From an uncultured Methylobacillus sp. (GTDB taxonomy: Bacteria; Pseudomonadota; Gammaproteobacteria; Burkholderiales; Methylophilaceae): DNA of 64,000 bases. Where the stretch lies: NCBI GenBank assembly GCA_946478865.1, contig CAMLDO010000010.1, forward strand, positions 1 to 64,000, given 5' to 3'. Each line of letters opens with the position of its first letter. The stretch's first letter is position 1. The notes below the pieces were generated by a model. That model searched no databases and was not told the DNA's origin. It saw only the letters and a program-made list of their open reading frames with translations. Positions 46,948 to 57,483 of the stretch are shown here, piece by piece. A program made the position numbers and the translations under genes.

Positions 46948-47390
46948 GCAGCATGGATATCCACGAGATACTCGAACATTTGCCTCACCGTTACCCGTTC
47001 CTGCTGCTGGATCGTGTGGTTTCGCTGGAGCTGGAAAAAGAAATCGTCGCGATCAAGAACGTCACGATCAACGAGCCGTTCTTTCCCGGCCATTTTCCCT
47101 ATCACCCGGTCATGCCGGGCGTACTGATCGTTGAGGCCATGGCGCAAGCTGCGGCCGTGCTGTCGTTCAAGACGATGGGGCGCAAACCGTCGGATGACTC
47201 GGTGTACTACTTTGCCGGCATCGACAACGTTCGTTTCAAGAAGCCCGTATCTCCGGGCGATCAGCTGGTGCTCAAGGTCAAGATCGACCGCATCATGCGC
47301 GGCATATGGAAATACTCCGGCCAGGCGCTGGTCGATGACGAAGTGGTGGCTGAAGCCGAATTGCTTTGCACGCTGAAGGTCATCAAGTGA
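46944..47390 (+). CDS. fabZ: 3-hydroxyacyl-ACP dehydratase FabZ
   Basis: Hotdog-fold dehydratase of fatty acid elongation (148 aa); competes with LpxA for hydroxyacyl-[14 protein letters not shown] near the start, catalytic F-F-P-G-H-F-P and V-E-A-M-A-Q-A are present. It starts with ATG at 46944 overlapping lpxD; ATG 46953 is an alternative. Confidence 0.96.
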   Translation: MSSMDIHEILEHLPHRYPFLLLDRVVSLELEKEIVAIKNVTINEPFFPGHFPYHPVMPGVLIVEAMAQAAAVLSFKTMGRKPSDDSVYYFAGIDNVRFKKPVSPGDQLVLKVKIDRIMRGIWKYSGQALVDDEVVAEAELLCTLKVIK

Positions 47391-48157
47391 TTCATCCAAG
47401 TGCCATCATCGATCCGAAGGCGGAAATCGCCTCGAATGTTGAAATCGGAGCTTTTTCCGTGATCGGCCCCGATGTGCGCATCGATAGCGGTACGCGCATC
47501 GGTCATCATGTGGTGATTCAGGGCCCTACTACCATCGGTCGCGACAATCGCATATTCCATTTCTGCTCGCTCGGTGAAGAGCCGCAGGACAAGAAATATG
47601 CGGGCGAGCCGACTACGCTGGAAATCGGCGATGGAAATACCATACGCGAATACTGCACTTTCAATCGCGGCACGGTTCAGGATGCAGGTGCAACTCGCCT
47701 CGGCAACAACAATTGGGTGATGGCCTATGTGCATATCGCACATGACTGCCAGATCGGCAGCAATACCATTTTTGCGAACAATTCTTCGCTTGCGGGCCAT
47801 GTGATTGTTCACGACTATGCCATTCTCGGTGGTTTCACCCTGATTCATCAGTTTTGCAAAGTCGGTTCACACGTCATTACGGCGGTGGGCTCTGTGGTAT
47901 TCAAGGACATTCCTCCCTATGTGACGGCGGCCGGCTACGATGCCAAGCCGCACGGCATCAATTCGGAAGGGCTCAAGCGCCGTGGTTTTTCGCCTGAGGC
48001 GATGCTGCAGCTCAAGCGCGCTTACAAGACGCTCTACAAGTCGAGCTTGACGCTGGAAGAGGCCAAGGTCCAATTGGCCGAGCAGCACAAGATTTGCCCG
48101 GAAGTCGGCATTCTCCTCGATTTCCTCAATACTTCTACTCGCGGCATCGTCCGCTAA
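47387..48157 (+). CDS. lpxA: UDP-N-acetylglucosamine acyltransferase
   Basis: First lipid A step (256 aa). Hexapeptide left-handed helix (about 1-185), catalytic His in Y-V-H-I-A-H-D-C, then a C-terminal helical domain. The start is GTG at 47387, overlapping the fabZ TGA (GTGA), because I-H-P-S-A-I-I-D is the universal N-terminus; upstream codons lie in fabZ. Confidence 0.96.
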   Translation: MIHPSAIIDPKAEIASNVEIGAFSVIGPDVRIDSGTRIGHHVVIQGPTTIGRDNRIFHFCSLGEEPQDKKYAGEPTTLEIGDGNTIREYCTFNRGTVQDAGATRLGNNNWVMAYVHIAHDCQIGSNTIFANNSSLAGHVIVHDYAILGGFTLIHQFCKVGSHVITAVGSVVFKDIPPYVTAAGYDAKPHGINSEGLKRRGFSPEAMLQLKRAYKTLYKSSLTLEEAKVQLAEQHKICPEVGILLDFLNTSTRGIVR

Positions 48158-48162
48158 TTCTC

Positions 48163-49302
48163 ATGGCAGTGATCGGGATCGTAGCCGGCGAAGCGTCCGG
48201 CGATCTGCTGGGCAGTCATTTGATTCGGGCGCTGAAGAAGCAGCGTCCAGACCTCCAGTTCGTCGGGATTGCCGGGCCGAAAATGCAAGCGGAAGGCGCG
48301 GTGTCGCTGTTCCCGATGGAGCGCCTCGCTGTTCGCGGCTATTTCGAGGTGCTGAAACATCTCTTCGGCATTCTTCGCATTCGGCGTGAGCTGTTGGCGC
48401 ACTTCAAGCGCAATCCTCCCGATCTTTTCATCGGTATCGACGCGCCCGATTTCAATCTTGGTCTGGAGCGGGAGCTGAAAGTCGCCGGGATCAAGACCGT
48501 GCATTATGTCAGTCCTTCCATCTGGGCCTGGCGCAAGGGGCGGATGGGGAAGATCAAGAGTGCGGCATCCCATATTCTGGCGCTATTCCCATTCGAGGTT
48601 CCCTTGTACGAGCAGGCAGGCGTGCCCGCCACGTATGTCGGACACCCGCTGGCGGACGTGCTTCCCATGGGGCCGGATCAACTGCGCGCGCAGGATGACC
48701 TCAAGCTGCCGGCGGATCGGCTGGTGTTCGCACTACTGCCGGGCAGCCGCCAGAGCGAGCTTGACTACATGGCGGATCTGTTTGTTCGTAGCGCGATGCT
48801 GATCCATCGTCAGATGCCGAATGCGCATTTCCTCGTTCCGGTGGTTTCCAAGGAAACACGCTGGAAGTTCCAGGCGGCTATCGCAAAGCATCATGCGGAG
48901 GAACTGCCGATCAATATCCTGTTCGGCCATTCGCACCTGGCGATGGAAGCGGCCGATGCCGTTATCGTGGCCTCAGGCACGGCAACGCTGGAAGCGGCAT
49001 TGCTGAAAAAACCGATGGTAATTACCTATCGCATGTCACCTTTGAGCTGGCAGATACTGCGTCACATGAACTATCTGCCTTATGTCGGGCTGCCTAATAT
49101 TCTGGCAGGAAAATTTGTGGTGCCCGAATTGCTGCAGAACGATGCGAATGCGGAAAAGGTGACCGAGACCGTGCTCAAACTGGTGGCTGACAAGGAAGCC
49201 GTCGCAGGCATACGCCGTGAGTTCGAGCAAATTCATGTTATGTTGCGTCAGAACACTGAAGAGAAGGCGGCGCAGGCCATTTTGGGCATGTTGAAATCAT
49301 GA
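48163..49302 (+). CDS. lpxB: Lipid-A-disaccharide synthase
   Basis: GT19 glycosyltransferase forming the lipid A disaccharide (379 aa). N-terminal [20 protein letters not shown] and the C-terminal [10 protein letters not shown] block are present. ATG 48163 lies five bases past lpxA. Its last four bases overlap rnhB. Confidence 0.96.
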   Translation: MAVIGIVAGEASGDLLGSHLIRALKKQRPDLQFVGIAGPKMQAEGAVSLFPMERLAVRGYFEVLKHLFGILRIRRELLAHFKRNPPDLFIGIDAPDFNLGLERELKVAGIKTVHYVSPSIWAWRKGRMGKIKSAASHILALFPFEVPLYEQAGVPATYVGHPLADVLPMGPDQLRAQDDLKLPADRLVFALLPGSRQSELDYMADLFVRSAMLIHRQMPNAHFLVPVVSKETRWKFQAAIAKHHAEELPINILFGHSHLAMEAADAVIVASGTATLEAALLKKPMVITYRMSPLSWQILRHMNYLPYVGLPNILAGKFVVPELLQNDANAEKVTETVLKLVADKEAVAGIRREFEQIHVMLRQNTEEKAAQAILGMLKS

Positions 49303-49967
49303 AGGCACGACGGCTGATCTGCGGGGTGGACGAGGCGGGCAGGGGACCCCTGGCCGGTGCTGTTTATGCTGCGGCCGTGATCCTCGACCCCATGCGCCCG
49401 ATTTCAGGCATTGCCGATTCCAAAACTCTTTCAGAAAAAAAGCGCGATGTGCTGGCGGAAGCCATCAAGGAAAAGGCGCTGGCGTGGTGTATCGCGTATG
49501 CTACCGTCGAGGAAATCGACCGCATCAACATCTTGCAAGCTACCTTGTTGGCCATGAAGCGTGCCGTGGAGGGGCTGGTACATGCCCCGCATGAGGTGCT
49601 TGTAGATGGTTTGCATTGCCCCAAAGTCGCCTATCCCACACAAGCCGTGGTGAAGGGGGATAGCAGTGTCCTTGAAATCGGCGCAGCGTCGATTCTTGCC
49701 AAGACCGCGCGCGATGAAGAAATGCGGCGTCTCGATGGAGAGTATCCGCAGTATGCTTTTGCGCGGCACAAGGGGTATCCCACTGCGGAGCATCTGGCCC
49801 TGCTCGCGCTGCATGGTGCATCTCCAATGCATCGGCGCAGCTATGCGCCTGTCAGGAATGTGCTATTAGCCGAGGGTCAGCGTTTTGCAGCGGCTTCGGC
49901 CGCTGCGGAAGCCGCTGCAGCGGCCGAAGTGGCCGACGAAGAAGGAACGGGCCTGCTGTTCGGCTGA
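49299..49967 (+). CDS. rnhB: Ribonuclease HII with Ala-rich tail
   Basis: Removes ribonucleotides from DNA (222 aa). Catalytic D11-E12 in [12 protein letters not shown]; the third Asp lies in V-L-V-D-G-L. After the usual end (near 190) there is an added tail [13 protein letters not shown] and a final G-L-L-F-G. The bases of this tail overlap the end of motB on the other strand by 91 nt. Last gene of the operon from rpsB. Confidence 0.95.
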   Translation: MKARRLICGVDEAGRGPLAGAVYAAAVILDPMRPISGIADSKTLSEKKRDVLAEAIKEKALAWCIAYATVEEIDRINILQATLLAMKRAVEGLVHAPHEVLVDGLHCPKVAYPTQAVVKGDSSVLEIGAASILAKTARDEEMRRLDGEYPQYAFARHKGYPTAEHLALLALHGASPMHRRSYAPVRNVLLAEGQRFAAASAAAEAAAAAEVADEEGTGLLFG

Positions 49968-50935
49968 GCCTGCGGCTCGATATTGGGCCGGATGTCGGGA
50001 ACGCCAGGAGGCGGGGGAAGTGCCGGTGCCGGCTGTGGTTTCTGCATGGCTTCAGCGGTAGTCTGCTCCAGTTTGCCTTCATCCTGCAGAATGGCGTCTT
50101 CAGTTTCCTTGTTAAGCACGATGATGCTGATGCGGCGATTGATCGGATTGTAGGGGTTGGCCTTGTCGAACAGGACCGCCGAGGACAGGCCGACTACGCG
50201 CGCCATTTTTTCATCGCTCATACCTCCGCTGGTAAGCGCCCGGCGCGAAGCATTCGCCCGGTCCGCCGACAATTCCCAGTTGCTGTAGGCCTGTGAGGTA
50301 CCGGAATAAGGGGTCGCATCGGTATGGCCGGAGAGGCTGATACGGTTGGGTACCTGATTGATGACCTGCCCGATCTCGCGCAGGATTTGCGCCGCATATG
50401 GCTGCAGCATGGCGCTGCCACTCGCAAACATGGGGCGATTTTCCTTGTCCACGATCTGGATGCGCAGGCCCTCCTTGGTGAGTTCGAGTAGCAGTTGTTC
50501 CTTGAAGGGTTTCAGCGCTTCGCTGGCTTCAATCGCTTCTTCCAGTTCTTTTTTCAGCTGAATAAGGCGCTGCTTATCCATCTGGGTAATCTGGCCGACT
50601 TCGGGCGTGGTCTCCTGTTTTTTGTCTACCTTGTCATCCTGGTTGGAACCGCGCTTGGTATCGCCTTCGGAATAAGTGACATCCTTGCCGCCCCCGATCT
50701 TGATCATGCTGGTACTGGCGCCGCCGGGCCCCGCGATCGGGCTAGGGTTCTGGAAGTAGTCGGAAATGGCCTGTTTTTCTTCCTTGGTGGTGCTGCCGAG
50801 CAGCCACATGAGAAGGAAGAATGCCATCATCGCCGTTACGAAGTCGGCGTAAGCGATCTTCCAGGCGCCGCCATGGTGAGCATGGCCGCCTTTCCGGACC
50901 TTTTTGACAATTATCGGCTTGGTATCTTCAGCCAT
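49877..50935 (-). CDS. motB: Flagellar stator protein MotB
   Basis: Peptidoglycan-anchoring stator subunit (352 aa). N-terminal helix W-K-I-A-Y-A-D31-F-V-T-A-M-M-A-F-F with proton-binding D31, plug region, then OmpA-like domain (about 150-280, L-S-G-H-T-D-A and N-R-R-I-S). The C-terminal tail (about 300-352) is Pro/Ala-rich, ends in an Ala-rich run and is antisense to the rnhB tail. Downstream of motA by 38 bp. Confidence 0.96.
   Translation of the reverse strand: MAEDTKPIIVKKVRKGGHAHHGGAWKIAYADFVTAMMAFFLLMWLLGSTTKEEKQAISDYFQNPSPIAGPGGASTSMIKIGGGKDVTYSEGDTKRGSNQDDKVDKKQETTPEVGQITQMDKQRLIQLKKELEEAIEASEALKPFKEQLLLELTKEGLRIQIVDKENRPMFASGSAMLQPYAAQILREIGQVINQVPNRISLSGHTDATPYSGTSQAYSNWELSADRANASRRALTSGGMSDEKMARVVGLSSAVLFDKANPYNPINRRISIIVLNKETEDAILQDEGKLEQTTAEAMQKPQPAPALPPPPGVPDIRPNIEPQAQPNSRPVPSSSATSAAAAASAAAEAAAKR
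49887..49924. repeat. Hairpin and palindrome in the rnhB/motB overlap
   Basis: GCAGCGGC-TTCG-GCCGCTGC (49887-49906) is a perfect 8-bp hairpin with a TTCG tetraloop, followed by a 14-bp perfect palindrome GCCGCTGCAGCGGC (49911-49924). Both are coding on both strands. No T-run, so termination is uncertain. Confidence 0.7.
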
Positions 50936-50973
50936 GACGGCATTAACTTGCTATAGGGTTCGGAAAGGGCGAA

Positions 50974-51828
50974 TTACTTCTTCTGCTTGACGTGTTCTTC
51001 AAGCTCGAGGAAGCCCGGGCGTACCGAGGAAGGCAGTACCTTGCGGCCGAATTCAACGGCCACCTGAGGCGCGTACCCATTCAGATAGGCAATGATGCAG
51101 GTCTTGATGCAGGTGTAGTATTTGGCCTCTTCCTCGGCGCGATGATTGAGCGCGGTCGCGATCGGTCCCACCATGCCGTAGGCCAGCAGAATACCCAGCA
51201 TGGTACCGACCAGTGCGGCGCCGACATTGCGGCCGAGCTCCTCAGGTGGGCCGCCGATAGCGCCCATGGTAATCACGACCCCCAACACCGCCGCGATAAT
51301 ACCGAATGCAGGCAATGCGTCGGCGGCGCCCTGGACAGCACCGATGGGTTTGTGGACGTCCTCGTGATGGGTTTCCATTTCCACATCCATGAGGTTTTCG
51401 ATTTCGAAGGCATTCATGCTGCCGCCTACCATCAGGCGGAAGTAGTCGCAGATGAAGTCGAGCACATGATGATCGGAAGTAACGCCCGGGAACTGGCCGA
51501 AAATTGCACTGGATTCAGGGTTTTCAATATCGGCTTCGAGCGCGATGAGGCCATCCTTGCGGATCTTGGTGAACAGGGCATACATCAGCCCCAGCAGTTC
51601 CATGTATTTGGCTTTGTTGTAGGAGGACCCCTTGAGCAGACTCAGAGCTTGCGCGAACGATTTCTTGACGATCGGGATGGGGTGGGAAATGAAAAAGGCA
51701 CCGAATGCGCCGCCAGCGATAATCAGCAACTCGGTCGGCTGGTAGAGGGCTCCCAGCTTGCCGTGGTGCATCACATACCCCCCAAGAACGCTGCCGAACA
51801 GTATGATGATGCCAACAATCAGATTCAT
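50974..51828 (-). CDS. motA: Flagellar stator protein MotA
   Basis: Proton-channel stator subunit (284 aa) with four helices. Starts MNLIVGIIILFGSVLGGYVM; the conserved V-G-A-A-L-V-G-T-M-L-G-I-L-L-A-Y-G helix and the cytoplasmic loop with charged residues are present. First gene of motA-motB. The 200 bp before it (51829-52028), shared with the divergent pentapeptide gene, hold no gene and no convincing sigma-28 site. Confidence 0.96.
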   Translation of the reverse strand: MNLIVGIIILFGSVLGGYVMHHGKLGALYQPTELLIIAGGAFGAFFISHPIPIVKKSFAQALSLLKGSSYNKAKYMELLGLMYALFTKIRKDGLIALEADIENPESSAIFGQFPGVTSDHHVLDFICDYFRLMVGGSMNAFEIENLMDVEMETHHEDVHKPIGAVQGAADALPAFGIIAAVLGVVITMGAIGGPPEELGRNVGAALVGTMLGILLAYGMVGPIATALNHRAEEEAKYYTCIKTCIIAYLNGYAPQVAVEFGRKVLPSSVRPGFLELEEHVKQKK

Positions 51829-52028
51829 GTAGCGAGCCCTTGCGTAGCAGTATTAGCCAAATCGATATGGCTCTGGATTCTGCAATGAAACGGCAGTCCC
51901 TGCAACTGAATTTTCCCTAGTACGATTAGGGTGTGGTATGGAAACTAACAATCTGTGCAAAAGTTGGGTAACATCGTGGGTTTGTCCTGTAAAAAACGAT
52001 AAGGCTTTTTCAGTCAGGATCGGCGCTC

Positions 52029-52841
52029 ATGGAAATTTACCGTCTTTGGTATCTGCGTCAACGCGGTGAGATGCTGGGGCCTTTCCCGGAGAGGCTGGTT
52101 TGCCGTTTTATCGTACTCGGTCGTCTGAGCGAGCAGGATGAAGTTAGCCTGGACGGGATGTACTGGACGCGTGTGGAAGAGGTTCCGGAGTTGGCGGAAG
52201 GCGTGCGGAACCTTCTGACGGTTCAAGGCACGGCGGCCGATGCCGATCCAGAATGGTCGGAGGAGCGGGCCAAGGCCATACTCCGCTGGCTGGATGATCG
52301 GAAATCACCCGACCCACGTGCGCGCGGCGCCGGAAAAATTCCGAAGGAGCAGGACAAGCGAACCGGCAAGGAGCGCCGCGAAACCCCCGAAACGGTGGAG
52401 CAGCATGCATACCGCGAATGGCGAGGCGAGTTCGAGCTATGGATGCGCAGCCAGCGCCATCGGTACGGTTTCGTGTGGCGGTTGGGTGCTGCGTTTGCCT
52501 TTATCGCGCTGTTGTTTATTTTGTTCAACCGCCCCGTCAACCCGATCAAGGTGGGGTTGCAGGTCAGGCCGGTCGATTGCCAATTGCCTGCGGTTAAGGG
52601 CGTGGATTGGAGCGGATGCCTGAAAGACGACATCTTGCTGGTTGGGGCTGATCTGCGTGATGCAAAACTGGTCGGTACCCGATTGCGGAATGCCAACCTG
52701 ACGCATGCCGACCTCCGGCATGCGAATCTGGCGCAGGCCGATCTGAGCGGTGCCAAGCTCGAAGGAGCGCGCCTGGATGAGGCGACCTGGACGGATGGAC
52801 GAGTATGCGCCAAGGGTTCCGTAACCAGCTGTATGCAATGA
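52029..52841 (+). CDS. Membrane protein with GYF-like head and pentapeptide-repeat tail
   Basis: A 270-residue protein of three parts. The N-terminal 60 residues (W-Y-L-R-Q-R-G-E-M-L-G-P-F-P) resemble the GYF_2/DUF4339 fold. A charged linker follows (about 70-145). One membrane helix at about 150-167 leads to a periplasmic region with pentapeptide repeats A-D-L-x-x (about 213-258), with four Cys in the outer part. Function unknown. It is followed by ppsA after 33 bp; divergent from motA. Confidence 0.75.
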   Translation: MEIYRLWYLRQRGEMLGPFPERLVCRFIVLGRLSEQDEVSLDGMYWTRVEEVPELAEGVRNLLTVQGTAADADPEWSEERAKAILRWLDDRKSPDPRARGAGKIPKEQDKRTGKERRETPETVEQHAYREWRGEFELWMRSQRHRYGFVWRLGAAFAFIALLFILFNRPVNPIKVGLQVRPVDCQLPAVKGVDWSGCLKDDILLVGADLRDAKLVGTRLRNANLTHADLRHANLAQADLSGAKLEGARLDEATWTDGRVCAKGSVTSCMQ

Positions 52842-52874
52842 ATTGATGCAATGATAATTTTTGAGGAGTTTTAA

Positions 52875-55253
52875 ATGGAGCACGTCCTTTGGTTCGAGCA
52901 GATACGTCTCGACGATTTGCCGCAAGTCGGCGGCAAGAATGCATCATTGGGCGAGATGTATCAGACCTTGACCGAACGCGGCGTCAAGATTCCCAACGGC
53001 TTCGCGCTGACGTCCGAGGCCTATTGGCACTTTATCGACAAAAGCAACCTGCGCGACCGTATGCGAGCAATATTGGCACGCGTGAACAGCCAAAGCGATG
53101 TACGCACGCTGCAGGAAACGGGTGAAAGCCTGCGCGAGTTGCTGCTGGATGCGCCGCTGCCGGAGGATCTGGAAAAGGCCGTGCTTGAAGCTTATGCCAA
53201 GCTGAGTGCGAGTTATGGCCGCAAGGACGTGGACGTTGCCGTACGCAGTTCGGCCACTGCCGAGGATTTGCCCAATGCGAGTTTCGCCGGTCAGCAGGAG
53301 ACTTTTCTCAACATCAACGGCGAAACCCAACTGCTGCATGCAGTGAAGGAATGCTACGCCTCGCTGTTTACCGATCGTGCAATTTCCTATCGTAACGCCA
53401 ACGGTTTCGACCACATGGATGTTGCGCTGTCGATCGGGATCCAGAAAATGGTGCGCTCAGATCTCGCGGCTTCCGGCGTGATGTTCTCCATCGACACTGA
53501 AAGTGGCTTCAAGGATGTGGTGCTGATCAATGCAGCATACGGTCTGGGCGAGCCTATCGTGCAGGGCAGCGTGACTCCGGATGAATTCCTGGTGTTCAAG
53601 CCGACATTGACCAACGGCTTCAAGCCGATTCTCAAGAAGAAGCTCGGCTCCAAGGCTACCCGCATGATTTACGAGCATGGCGGCAAGACTGCGACGGTGG
53701 CCGTCGATCCGGCCATGCGCGACAAGTTCACGATTACCGAAGACGAAGTGCTCCAGCTCGCGCGCTACGCCATCATCATCGAGGAGCATTATTCCAAGCT
53801 GCATGGCTGCTGGACGCCGATGGACATGGAATGGGCCAAGGATGGGGAGACTGGCGAGCTGTTCATCGTGCAGGCTCGCCCGGAAACCATCCATGGTCAA
53901 TCCGATGGCCTGACCTATACCGAATATCGTTTGCAGCAGCGCGGCAAGATCCTGCTGACTGGCACGGCGGTCGGCGAGAAGATTTCCTCCGGCCGAACCC
54001 GCGTGATCCGCTCCGTGGCCGACATCAACCAGTTCGTCGAGGGCGATATTCTCGTGACCGAGCGCACGGACCCGGACTGGGAGCCGATCATGCGCAAGTC
54101 CAAGGGCATCATCACCGATCAGGGCGGTCGTACCTGTCACGCGGCCATTGTGTCGCGTGAGCTGGGCGTGCCTGCGATCGTCGGCTCCGGCGATGGTTCG
54201 CATCGCCTCGCAGACGGCATGCCGATCACCATGAGTTGCGCCGAAGGCGAGCAGGGTATCGTGTATGAAGGGGCGTTGCCGTTCGAGGTGGAGACTTTCA
54301 AGCTCGACCAATTGCCGCAGCCGCCTGTCAAGGTGATGATGAACGTCGCCGATCCGGCACAGGCGCTTGCACTGGCCAAGATTCCGAATCAGGGCGTTGG
54401 CCTCGCGCGCATGGAATTCATCATTAACCACGACATCGCGATTCACCCGATGGCGCTGGTCGATTACGAGCACCTGCGCGACCAGCGCCTCAAGCATGCG
54501 ATCGAAGAACAGACGCACGGCTACGACGACAAGCGTGAATACTTCATCGACAAGCTGTCGCGCGGGATTGCGACGATCGGGGCGGCGTTCTATCCGAACG
54601 ACGTGATCGTGCGCATGAGCGACTTCAAGACCAACGAATACGCCAATCTGCTCGGCGGCCAGCACTACGAGCCCAAGGAAGAGAATCCGATGCTGGGCTT
54701 CCGTGGCGCTTCGCGCTATTCGCACCCGCGCTACAAGCCGGCATTCGGCCTCGAATGTGCGGCGATCAAGCGCGTGCGCGACGGCATGGGCCTCACCAAC
54801 GTCAAGATGATGATTCCTTTCTGCCGTACCATCGCAGAGGGCGAGAAGGTGCTGGAGACGATGGCCGAGTTCGGCCTCAAGCGCGGCGAGAACGGGTTGG
54901 AGGTGTACGTGATGTGCGAAATCCCCAGCAACGTGATTCTGGCCGAGCAGTTCGCGGAAATCTTCGACGGTTTCTCCATCGGGTCCAATGACCTCACGCA
55001 GCTCACGCTGGGGCTGGATCGCGATTCCGAGATCGTTGCACCCATCTTCGATGAGCGTAATCCGGCAATCAAGGCTTTGATCTCGCAAGTGATCCGTGCG
55101 GCGAAAAAGAAGGGCCGCAAGATCGGCATCTGCGGTCAGGCACCGAGCGATTATCCGGAGTTCGCCGAGTTTCTGGTGAAGGAAGGAATCGACAGCATTT
55201 CGCTGAATCCGGACAGTGTCATCAAGACTATGCTTCACTTGGAAAAACTCTAG
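52875..55253 (+). CDS. ppsA: Phosphoenolpyruvate synthase
   Basis: Converts pyruvate and ATP to PEP, AMP and phosphate (792 aa), for gluconeogenesis. N-terminal ATP-grasp part (Q-V-G-G-K-N-A-S-L-G-E-M start), swivelling domain with phospho-His 422 in G-G-R-T-C-H-A-A-I-V-S-R, and C-terminal TIM barrel with the C-G-Q-A-P-S Cys 753. Complete. The usual divergent regulator gene ppsR (DUF299) is not beside it here. Confidence 0.97.
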   Translation: MEHVLWFEQIRLDDLPQVGGKNASLGEMYQTLTERGVKIPNGFALTSEAYWHFIDKSNLRDRMRAILARVNSQSDVRTLQETGESLRELLLDAPLPEDLEKAVLEAYAKLSASYGRKDVDVAVRSSATAEDLPNASFAGQQETFLNINGETQLLHAVKECYASLFTDRAISYRNANGFDHMDVALSIGIQKMVRSDLAASGVMFSIDTESGFKDVVLINAAYGLGEPIVQGSVTPDEFLVFKPTLTNGFKPILKKKLGSKATRMIYEHGGKTATVAVDPAMRDKFTITEDEVLQLARYAIIIEEHYSKLHGCWTPMDMEWAKDGETGELFIVQARPETIHGQSDGLTYTEYRLQQRGKILLTGTAVGEKISSGRTRVIRSVADINQFVEGDILVTERTDPDWEPIMRKSKGIITDQGGRTCHAAIVSRELGVPAIVGSGDGSHRLADGMPITMSCAEGEQGIVYEGALPFEVETFKLDQLPQPPVKVMMNVADPAQALALAKIPNQGVGLARMEFIINHDIAIHPMALVDYEHLRDQRLKHAIEEQTHGYDDKREYFIDKLSRGIATIGAAFYPNDVIVRMSDFKTNEYANLLGGQHYEPKEENPMLGFRGASRYSHPRYKPAFGLECAAIKRVRDGMGLTNVKMMIPFCRTIAEGEKVLETMAEFGLKRGENGLEVYVMCEIPSNVILAEQFAEIFDGFSIGSNDLTQLTLGLDRDSEIVAPIFDERNPAIKALISQVIRAAKKKGRKIGICGQAPSDYPEFAEFLVKEGIDSISLNPDSVIKTMLHLEKL

Positions 55254-55294
55254 CGCGAAAATACGCCCTAACAAGAATCATAAGGAGCTTCTCC

Positions 55295-56470
55295 ATGAAT
55301 TCTGTCCGGGCGTATTCTTTCCTGTTGCTGCTGCCGGCGCTGGTTTCTCCGGCGCTTGCTGCGGATTCGGGCTGGCTGATCGCGAGCCAGTCTGAATCCA
55401 TCGCCGCCGGCCAGCAGATCGAGTTGCATGTGGTCAGGCCATCCGACAAGTCCGTATGGCCGGCTGTATTGCACCTTCGGCTGCTCTCCGCCGACGGTTC
55501 TGAAATCCGTATCCCATTACAAGCAGCCGATGAGGCGGTGGACAGTTTGCGTCGTCGCTATTCAGGCAAGCTGGAAGCGCAGCCGCAAGGAATCGTGCGG
55601 GCGGAACTGGCGGATGTATCTTCCAATCGTCTGGCACTCGTGGCGGCTGAAAACGGAATCAAGGTAGAGCCGCTAGCCACGACCCAACCCATCACGTTGG
55701 CGCCTAAGATCGACACGCCCGAAAGCGAGGAGGCGGCGCAGCAAACGGTTGTGCTGGAGGATGCGCAACTGCCGGCGCTTTCCGTCAATGAGCCGATGTA
55801 CTTTGTCGTCGGCGGACATGGCGACGCGCGCTTCCAGCTCAGCTTCAACTATCGGCTGTTTTCGCCTGAGGGAGCCGTGGTCAAACTGGCTCCTTTCCTC
55901 AAGGGCCTCTATTTCGGTTATACGCAGAATTCATTCTGGGATCTCGGCGAGGATTCCAAGCCTTTCCGCGATACCAGCTATCGGCCTTCGCTTTTCTGGC
56001 AGGGCAAGATGGAAGGGCCGAAGTGGCTGCCCCAGACCTGGAAGGCCGGCTATGAGCACGAATCCAACGGCAAAGAGGACGAGGACTCGCGCAGCATCGA
56101 TACGCTGTTCTTCGAGCCACGCTGGCAGCATGAATTCGCCGACGGCAGCGTGCTCAGTTTCAATCCCAGGATACGCGCCTATCTGGACAAGGAGGAAAAC
56201 TCCGACATCCAGCGTTATCGCGGGTTCGTGAACTGGGGTGGGCAATACGGCTGGAATGACGGCTGGAAGTTTTCTCTCAATTACCTGCAAGGAACATCAG
56301 GCTATGCCACCGCGCAGCTCGATGCTTCTTATCCGCTGGGTACCGAAGTTTTTTCCAACATCGGCAGCTTCATCCACTTTCAGTACTTCACCGGCTACGG
56401 AGAAACGCTGCTCAACTACGATGAGCGCAAGAGCGATCAATTCCGCATCGGTATCTCTATCGTGCGTTAA
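55295..56470 (+). CDS. pldA: Outer-membrane phospholipase A (OMPLA)
   Basis: Calcium-dependent outer-membrane phospholipase (391 aa). Signal peptide to A-L-A near 23, a periplasmic-looking extra region (about 24-165), then the 12-strand barrel with Y-E-H255-E-S257-N-G, the H and S of the active site. The C-terminus ends I-V-R, not Phe. Possible roles are membrane lipid asymmetry or stress lysis, inferred from the family. A 9-bp inverted repeat (55260-55268 / 55308-55316) brackets its ribosome site and ATG. Confidence 0.9.
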   Translation: MNSVRAYSFLLLLPALVSPALAADSGWLIASQSESIAAGQQIELHVVRPSDKSVWPAVLHLRLLSADGSEIRIPLQAADEAVDSLRRRYSGKLEAQPQGIVRAELADVSSNRLALVAAENGIKVEPLATTQPITLAPKIDTPESEEAAQQTVVLEDAQLPALSVNEPMYFVVGGHGDARFQLSFNYRLFSPEGAVVKLAPFLKGLYFGYTQNSFWDLGEDSKPFRDTSYRPSLFWQGKMEGPKWLPQTWKAGYEHESNGKEDEDSRSIDTLFFEPRWQHEFADGSVLSFNPRIRAYLDKEENSDIQRYRGFVNWGGQYGWNDGWKFSLNYLQGTSGYATAQLDASYPLGTEVFSNIGSFIHFQYFTGYGETLLNYDERKSDQFRIGISIVR

Positions 56471-56492
56471 ACTTTCGCGTTTCCTTTAACGC
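56464..56492. repeat. Inverted repeat between pldA and miaA
   Basis: GCGTTAAA (56464-56471) and TTTAACGC (56485-56492) are perfect complements spanning the pldA stop. It may act as a weak terminator or processing site before miaA; no T-run. Confidence 0.45.
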
Positions 56493-56499
56493 GCATGAC

Positions 56500-57483
56500 A
56501 TGAGTACTACTTTTTCTGTTCGGGACGATGCAACGCTGCCTCCCGCCATCTTTCTCATGGGGCCGACCGCGAGCGGCAAAACCGGCCTTGCTGTGGAGTT
56601 GGCGCAGCGTCTGCCGGTTGAGTTGATCAGCGTCGATTCCGCGCTGGTATATCGGGAAATGGATATCGGCACGGCCAAGCCGGATGCTGCGACGCTGGAG
56701 CGAGCGCCTCACCATCTGATCGACATCATTTCTCCGGAAGAGTCCTATTCCGCTGCCCAGTTTCGCGCCGATGCGCTAGGGCTGATGGAAGACATCACGA
56801 AGCGAGGCAGGGTGCCATTGCTGGTTGGCGGCACGATGTTGTATTTCAAGACGCTGGAAGGAGGCTTGAGCGAGCTTCCGCGCGCTAATGCGGATGTGCG
56901 GCGGCAGCTTGAGGAAGAGGCGATTCGGCTTGGCTGGCCTGCCATGCATCAACGACTGGCAGCCATTGATCCGGATACGGCGGCAAGGCTGGAGCCCGGT
57001 GATTCACAACGCATACAGCGCGCGCTAGAGGTCTATATCTTGTCCGGGAAACCGCTGTCTGCGCATTTCGTAGATATTGTTGGACAGTCAAAACTGCCTT
57101 ATCGGCTACTCAAGCTGGCATTACAGCCTTCCGATCGCGCAGTCTTGCATGCTCGTATCGAAAAGCGCTTCGATATCATGTTGGATCAAGGGCTTGTCGA
57201 TGAGGTCAAGGGGTTGCGCCAACGTTATGAGCTCAATCTTTCTCTGCCCTCCATGAAGTGTGTAGGCTATCGGCAGGCTTGGCAATATCTCGACGGTGAG
57301 TTGGACAGTCTATCATTTAGGGAGAGTGGAGTGGCTGCGACTCGGCAGCTCGCCAAGCGCCAACTGACTTGGCTGCGAGGAATGGAAGATCTGGTGGAGT
57401 TAGACTGTATAAGTAGTGAATTGTCTAAAGAAACATTCGCTGCAGTCGATAACTTTATCGATGCCTTGAAAAATATTCAGTAA
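56500..57483 (+). CDS. miaA: tRNA dimethylallyltransferase
   Basis: Adds an isoprenoid group to A37 of UNN-reading tRNAs, which include tRNA-Ser(UGA) in this window (327 aa). P-loop G21-P-T-A-S-G-K-T, then S-V-D-S-A-L-V-Y and G-G-T-M-L-Y-F. Complete. The last 100 bases are AT-richer than the rest, and the gene contains two of the TTGGACAGTC repeats. Confidence 0.96.
   Translation: MSTTFSVRDDATLPPAIFLMGPTASGKTGLAVELAQRLPVELISVDSALVYREMDIGTAKPDAATLERAPHHLIDIISPEESYSAAQFRADALGLMEDITKRGRVPLLVGGTMLYFKTLEGGLSELPRANADVRRQLEEEAIRLGWPAMHQRLAAIDPDTAARLEPGDSQRIQRALEVYILSGKPLSAHFVDIVGQSKLPYRLLKLALQPSDRAVLHARIEKRFDIMLDQGLVDEVKGLRQRYELNLSLPSMKCVGYRQAWQYLDGELDSLSFRESGVAATRQLAKRQLTWLRGMEDLVELDCISSELSKETFAAVDNFIDALKNIQ

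Noticed and set aside
51829..52028. Sigma-28 promoter for motA
   Set aside because: Partial matches such as GCCGTTTC and GCCGATCC have wrong spacing or no -35 partner.
53457..55274. 605-codon minus-strand frame across ppsA
   Set aside because: Antisense shadow of a highly biased gene; no ribosome site or domain.
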